NCBI GenBank assembly: GCA_028673005.1 | Contig: CM054117.1 | Coordinates: 372,001-436,000, forward strand | Length of the DNA stretch: 64,000 nucleotides | DNA from: Tanypteryx hageni | Taxonomy: Eukaryota > Arthropoda > Insecta > Odonata > Petaluridae | Direction of reading: 5' to 3' | Shown: piece by piece, positions 58,120 to 64,000 of the stretch | Layout: every line of letters begins with the position of its first letter | Numbering within the stretch: position 1 is the stretch's first letter | Position numbers and translations under genes: made by a program | The notes under the pieces: generated by a model | Told to the model about the DNA's origin: nothing | Seen by the model: the letters and a program-made list of their open reading frames with translations, nothing else | Databases searched by the model: none

Positions 58120-61100
58120 TGAGGGAAGGAGGATGGGTGGGAGGGAGGATGGGTGGGAGGGAGGACGGGTGAGAGGGAGGATGGCTGAGAGGGAAGATGG
58201 GTGAGAGGGAGGATGGGAGGGAGGGAGGATGGGAGGGAGGGAGGATGGGTGAGAGGGAGGATGGGTGAGAGGGAGGATGGGTGAGAGGGAGGATGGGTAA
58301 GAGGGAGGATGGGAGGGAGGGAGGATGAGAGGGAGGGCAGATGGGAGGGAGGGAGGATGGGAGGGAGGGATGATGGGTGGGTGGGAGGATGGGGGGAGGG
58401 AGGATGGGTGGGAGGGAGGATGGGTGGGAGGGAGGATGGGTGAGAGGGAGGATGGCTGAGAGGGAAGATGGGTGAGAGGGAGGATGGGAGGATGGGAGGG
58501 AGGGAGGATGGGTGAGAGGGAGGATGGGTGAGAGGGAGGATGGGTGAGAGGGAGGATGGGTAAGAGGGAGGATGGGAGGGAGGGAGGATGAGAGGGAGGG
58601 CAGATGGGAGGGAGGGAGGATGGGAGGGAGGGATGATGGGTGGGTGGGAGGATGGGGGGAGGGAGGATGGGTGGGAGGGAGGATGGGTGGGAGGGAGGAC
58701 GGGTGAGAGGGAGGATGGCTGAGAGGGAAGATGGGTGAGAGGGAGGATGGGAGGATGGGAGGGAGGGAGGATGGGGGGGAGGGAGGATGGGTGGGAGGGA
58801 GGATGGGTGGGAGGGAGGATGGGTGAGAGGGAGGATGGCTGAGAGGGAAGATGGGTGAGAGGGAGGATGGGAGGATGGGAGGGAGGGAGGATGGGTGAGA
58901 GGGAGGATGGGTGAGAGGGAGGATGGGTGAGAGGGAGGATGGGTAAGAGGGAGGATGGGAGGGAGGGAGGATGAGAGGGAGGGCAGATGGGAGGGAGGGA
59001 GGATGGGAGGGAGGGATGATGGGTGGGTGGGAGGATGGGGGGAGGGAGGATGGGTGGGAGGGAGGATGGGTGGGAGGGAGGATGGGTGAGAGGGAGGATG
59101 AGTAAGAGGGAGGATGGGAGGGAGGGAGGATGAGAGGGAGGGCAGATGGGAGGGAGGGAGGATGGGAGGGAGGGATGATGGGTGGGTGGGAGGATGGGGG
59201 GAGGGAGGATGGGTGGGAGGGAGGATGGGTGGGAGGGAGGATGGGTGAGAGGGAGGATGGCTGAGAGGGAAGATGGGTGAGAGGGAGCATGGGAGGATGG
59301 GAGGGAGGGAGGATGGGAGGGAGGGAGGATGGGTGAGAGGGAGGATGGGTGAGAGGGAGGATGGGTGAGAGGGAGGATGGGTAAGAGGGAGGATGGGAGG
59401 GAGGGAGGATGAGAGGGAGGGCAGATGGGAGGGAGGGAGGATGGGAGGGAGGGATGATGGGTGGGTGGGAGGATGGGTGGGAGGGAGGATGGGTGGGAGG
59501 GAGGATGGGTGGGAGGGAGGACGGGTGAGAGGGAGGATGGCTGAGAGGGAAGATGGGTGAGAGGGAGGATGGGAGGATGGGAGGGAGGGAGGATGGGGGG
59601 GAGGGAGGATGGGTGGGAGGGAGGATGGGTGGGAGGGAGGATGGGTGAGAGGGAGGATGGCTGAGAGGGAAGATGGGTGAGAGGGAGGATGGGAGGATGG
59701 GAGGGAGGGAGGATGGGTGAGAGGGAGGATGGGTGAGAGGGAGGATGGGTGAGAGGGAGGATGGGTAAGAGGGAGGATGGGAGGGAGGGAGGATGAGAGG
59801 GAGGGCAGATGGGAGGGAGGGAGGATGGGAGGGAGGGATGATGGGTGGGTGGGAGGATGGGGGGAGGGAGGATGGGTGGGAGGGAGGATGGGTGGGAGGG
59901 AGGATGGGTGAGAGGGAGGATGAGTAAGAGGGAGGATGGGAGGGAGGGAGGATGAGAGGGAGGGCAGATGGGAGGGAGGGAGGATGGGAGGGAGGGATGA
60001 TGGGTGGGTGGGAGGATGGGGGGAGGGAGGATGGGTGGGAGGGAGGATGGGTGGGAGGGAGGATGGGTGAGAGGGAGGATGGCTGAGAGGGAAGATGGGT
60101 GAGAGGGAGGATGGGAGGATGGGAGGGAGGGAGGATGGGAGGGAGGGAGGATGGGTGAGAGGGAGGATGGGTGAGAGGGAGGATGGGTGAGAGGGAGGAT
60201 GGGTAAGAGGGAGGATGGGAGGGAGGGAGGATGAGAGGGAGGGCAGATGGGAGGGAGGGAGGATGGGAGGGAGGGATGATGGGTGGGTGGGAGGATGGGT
60301 GGGAGGGAGGATGGGTGGGAGGGAGGATGGGTGGGAGGGAGGACGGGTGAGAGGGAGGATGGCTGAGAGGGAAGATGGGTGAGAGGGAGGATGGGAGGAT
60401 GGGAGGGAGGGAGGATGGGTGGGAGGGATGATGGGTGGGTGGGAGGATGGGTGGGAGGGAGGATGGGTGGGAGGGAGGATGGGTGGGAGGGAGGACGGGT
60501 GAGAGGGAGGATGGCTGAGAGGGAAGATGGGTGAGAGGGAGGATGGGAGGATGGGAGGGAGGGAGGACGGGTGAGAGGGAGGATGGCCGAGAGGGAAGAT
60601 GGGTGAGAGGGAGGATGGGAGGATGGGAGGGAGGGAGGATGGGGGGGAGGGAGGATGGGTGGGAGGGAGAATGGGTGAGAGGGAGGATGGGTGAGAGGGA
60701 GGATGGGTAAGAGGGAGGATGGGAGGGAGGGAGGATGAGAGGGAGGGCAGATGGGAGGGAGGGAGGATGGGAGGGAGGGATGATGGGTGGGTGGGAGGAT
60801 GGGTGGGAGGGAGGATGGGTGGGAGGGAGGATGGGTGGGAGGGAGGACGGGTGAGAGGGAGGATGGCTGAGAGGGAAGATGGGTGAGAGGGAGGATGGGA
60901 GGATGGGAGGGAGGGAGGATGGGTGGGAGGGTGGATGGGTGAGAGGGAGGATGGGTGAGAGGGAGGATGGGTAAGAGGGAGGATGGGAGGGAGGGAGGAT
61001 GAGAGGGAGGGCAGATGGGAGGGAGGGAGGATGGGAGGGAGGGATGATGGGTGGGTGGGAGGATGGGGGGAGGGAGGATGGGTGGGAGGGAGGATGGGTG

Positions 61101-61134
61101 GGAGGGAGGACGGGTGGGAGGGAGGATGGGTGAG
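58120..61134. repeat. G-rich minisatellite, 3.0 kb, with higher-order structure
   Basis: Built from 12-16 bp units such as GGGAGGGAGGAT, GGGTGAGAGGGAGGAT and GGGTGGGTGGGAGGAT. Marker variants recur in blocks: GGGAGGGCAGATGGG appears about ten times (for example near 58335, 58603, 58980, 59410, 59800, 60240, 60740, 61005), showing higher-order duplications of 150-400 bp. All purine-rich Gs are on the + strand, giving dense runs of GGG. Reading frames on the minus strand are open for over 1000 codons in two frames because the repeat lacks stops; these are not genes. Confidence 0.95.
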
Positions 61135-61260
61135 ATTGATTGATTGATTTGGTCTTTATTTGGGGCGAGATTGAGACTAGGAAGTCCCATCTTCCACCTA
61201 ACCCCTCGTCGTGATACATATAGTAATACATAAATCATTGACAATGTAAATAAAGGCAAC
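61135..61260 (-). mobile_element. LINE 3' end with (TCAA)n tail
   Basis: On the minus strand, sequence ending AAATAAAGACCAAATCAATCAATCAATC abuts the minisatellite. A short degenerate coding end followed by AATAAAG and a TCAA tetranucleotide tail is typical of Jockey/CR1-type LINE 3' ends. Sequence from 61261 to 61618 shows nothing else recognisable. Confidence 0.6.
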
Positions 61261-61618
61261 AATAAAAATACAAGTATTTAAAAAGAAAAGATGTGATTTT
61301 GTGGGAAAAATTATGAACTACTGAGTAATGTAATCCATGTAAAAAAACCCACAGCAGGAAAACACCCACACAAGAAGGGGGGTGTGAAAAACCTGCGAAA
61401 CCTACTGAGATTCACTAAAGACATCACATAATGTTAAAATCATAAAGAGATAAAGAAAAAAAATTGGCACAACATGAATAGACCATTGAATAAAATAAAC
61501 ATGTAAAAATATCACCATGTATAATTAACATTCGTGTGTCTGAACAAAATGAAGAGAAAAAATATATAAATAAATCAGTACAATACAAACGTTTACAATA
61601 AATATTGTTTTGTCAAAA

Positions 61619-63225
61619 TCCCCTCATATTCATTAATATTCACTCCAACAGATTCACTCGGATTTTTAGACCCATTCACAACATTTCCATACAACTCTTC
61701 AAAATACTTTTTCCAACACTCCCTTACATCACTCTCATTCCACACCATATCACCATTCTTTCCTTGAATTCCGCTCACACCCTTACTCACTCCTTGCCTT
61801 GCTCTCTTCACCCATTTCCAGAACAACTTCTTATTCCCCTCAAAATCATTCTGCATTTTCTCAGCTTCATTCATCCGCAATTGTTCTTTACTCTCTTTCA
61901 CAATATTTTTTGCAGCTCTCCTTTTCTCTTTATACAATTCATACAGTGCCTTTTGCTCATTTTCATTCTTAGCAGCAATCATTCTCACTTATGCCTCCTT
62001 TTTCTTATTCACAGCCACTTTAACTCTCTCATTCCACCATGCATCACCTCTCATTGTTCCAACAACTGCAGTCCCACACACCTTAGTAGCACACTGCAAG
62101 ATAATACTTTTCAATCTGTTCCAAGCCTTCTCCACATTCTCTTCTCTCATTTCCTTCTTCCATTCACTCTCTTCGGCCATCAGCCTTTCTTTTAGCACAC
62201 TTTCATATTCCCACCTATTCATTTGCTCTTGCAATCTTTCCACTTTTACTCTAGTTACCTTCTCCCCTTTCCTCTTTCTCACAATCCGTTTTCTCCCAAG
62301 ATCTACTCTAGAGATCACTAAATAGTGGTCTGATCCACATTCCGCACCTCTCACAACTATCGTATCATTCACATGCTCCCTCAACCGTTCATCATACACA
62401 ACAAAATCTATCACACTCTTCGCTTCTCCTCTTGTCCATGTATACAAATGGATTGACTTGTGCCTGAACCATGTGTTCGAGACAAACAATCCCATTTCCA
62501 TACATACATTCACCAAGCTTTCACTATTATCATTCACTCTTGGGTCACCAAATGGTCCAAGGACCCTTTCCGTGCCTTCTCGTTTTACTCCCACCCATCC
62601 ATTCATATCTCCGAGCATAATTACTCTTTCTCCTGGTTCACACTCACTCAAAATATCTCTCAATTCTTCCCAAAATTTATTCTTATCATATTCATTCTCA
62701 CCGTCAACCGGAGCATAACATGCAACAAGCATAATCCTGCGCACACCCACTTTCATCTGCACCCACAACAGCCTTGGTGACACTAATTCATGCTTTCTCA
62801 CATGCATCTTAGCCCTTTCATTCAGTATCAATCCCACACCTTGACTACCATGCAGGCATTCATCTACTCCAGACCAAAAGGCCAAACTACCGTTATTCAT
62901 TTCTATCGCATCCCTCCCTTTACGCTTAGTTTCACTCACACACAAAACATCTATCCTCCTTTTATCCATTTCATTCATCAATTCACTCTCTTTCCCACAC
63001 ACACCTCTTACATTCCATGTTGCAATCTTCCATACCGGGTCATCAACAGATGGCCCAACCTTCTTTGACCTACGCTGCCCATCATGTTTTCGGTCATCCG
63101 AGGCATTCTTATAGAACATTGTAGTAACGTTAAAAATAGGGTAAGCAAGGTTACCAGCCTATAATGTACCCGTGCCTACCAACTAGGAGGTACGTGCAGT
63201 TTACTGACACACTTTGGACACAGTA
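61619..63225 (-). pseudogene. RTE-type LINE copy C (5' part)
   Basis: The ORF from 63119 contains the full endonuclease: ATWNVRGVCGKE, VSETKRKGRDAIE, ACYAPVDGENEYDKNKFW, GDMNGWVGVKREG, GPFGDPRVNDNSESLV and SDHYLVISRV. It ends at a TAA at 61989-61991 and resumes in frame to 61619. It stops before the reverse transcriptase core. The 5' UTR reaches about 63225. It retains the residues (GDMNGW) that copies A and B have lost by a 6-base deletion. The 3' half is absent. Confidence 0.9.
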
Positions 63226-64000
63226 AAAGCATGTATTTACATTATTTCATTTTAAGTTTTCCCGCTATTCACATCATTTTGTTAGAATTTCCAATTTTTT
63301 AAAAACAATTTAGCATGTGATTCCCAACAGTTTTTAACATTTTTTGGCTTAGCTTTGCAAAAAACTCCAAACTCTTTTAGGCAAAGATTTTGAAAACGGC
63401 GACAGATTGGAACAGCATCCCCTGAGGCAGAAATATGAACTCTTTCTTTTCGAAACAGCATTCGCGTTAACATATGCTACTCAGGAATAGACGGAAATAT
63501 GAACTCTTTTGGGTGAAAACTTCAAAACCTCATACGTAAATCACACTAGCAGAACATAAACAGTACATCTAGATATGGAAATACAGTCAGTCACTGACTT
63601 TCGATGCTCCGGACTTACGACATTTACTAATTTAGGAATGTGCTCTGGACTTAAGGTGCTGCTCCATGACACAGCCCACCGGCCTGGCCAAAATGTTTGG
63701 CACGTCATGGTCAATTCAGACTACACTGTACAGTTGGACCCTGGTATTCATGGATTCAGTATTCGTCATTCACTTATTTGTCATTTATTTATTATGGAAC
63801 AATATTTTGGTATCCACAGTTTTTCATTTTGCTTAGTCGTCACTCGGACTACTTGCTGTGGCAGAGTAAGAAGTCGACACGCATGATACTTGTTCAACAA
63901 TAGTTGCCTCATTGCACTCATTTTATTTTCTGGCCTATTTTGTTTATTTTTTGTTATTGATAAAGACAAACTTAAAACAATTAACACTAAATTATACTCC
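63226..64000. other. No recognisable gene
   Basis: Short open frames on both strands lack family motifs. No tRNA, rRNA or repeat boundary is evident. Confidence 0.4.

Noticed and set aside
58074..61262. Proline/serine-rich proteins of over 1000 residues on the minus strand
   Set aside because: They are translations of a minisatellite without stop codons. Two frames are open over the same DNA, and there is no start context or domain.

Overview
This is a eukaryotic, almost certainly arthropod, genomic window with low gene density and very heavy transposon content. Only one host gene is recognisable. It is the 3' end of the gene for signal recognition particle subunit SRP72 on the + strand, with exons at 75-256, 385-600 and 14067-14208. 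Its last intron is about 13.5 kb long and is filled with mobile elements. Nearly everything else is transposon-derived and mostly decayed. The host placement rests on the SRP72 exons, GT-AG introns, the element families present and an errantivirus-like env remnant; I cannot name a genus.

Layout. 1-14.2 kb: SRP72 exons; a hAT relic split by an almost complete piggyBac with TTAA duplications (2221-5176); a 5'-truncated RTE-type LINE (6434-8941); a second piggyBac relic; a 1.06 kb TA-flanked MITE. 14.6-19.1 kb: a short-TIR repeat and a nearly intact Jockey-like LINE (849-residue ORF). 19.8-48.2 kb: one deeply nested complex. A ZMYM1/DUF4371-type hAT (19840-48239) is interrupted by a PIF/Harbinger element (20399-41221). 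That element is filled by a fold-back inverted-repeat array, which contains an errantivirus-like Gypsy element (A). Gypsy A is in turn broken by a 6.2 kb virus-like element (25875-32086) and by an antisense Gypsy element (B, about 32431-36583). The same hAT also carries a MITE with palindromic subterminal arrays (41860-47433), itself interrupted by a chimeric LINE copy. 48.2-58 kb: a LINE fragment and a Mutator-like transposase gene with a C-terminal YqaJ-like nuclease domain, broken by a hAT with 8-bp target duplications (50425-53055) and a TA-flanked MITE (53612-54682). 58.1-61.1 kb: a G-rich minisatellite. 61.6-63.2 kb: a third RTE copy.

The most interesting object is the virus-like element at 25875-32086. 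It has TIRs of about 0.5 kb, a 5-bp target duplication (TACTA), and a tRNA-like gene in each TIR. Its minus-strand block encodes a truncated F54H12.2-family (putative major capsid) protein, an adenain-like cysteine protease, two paralogues of a nuclease-like family (one running into a BIR/inhibitor-of-apoptosis domain) and a possible PC4-like single-stranded-DNA-binding protein. Close to the right TIR a small spliced + strand gene may encode an OB-fold-like protein. No polymerase, integrase or packaging ATPase was found, and most genes carry stops or frameshifts. It therefore looks like a defective, integrated copy of a Polinton/adintovirus-like element family.
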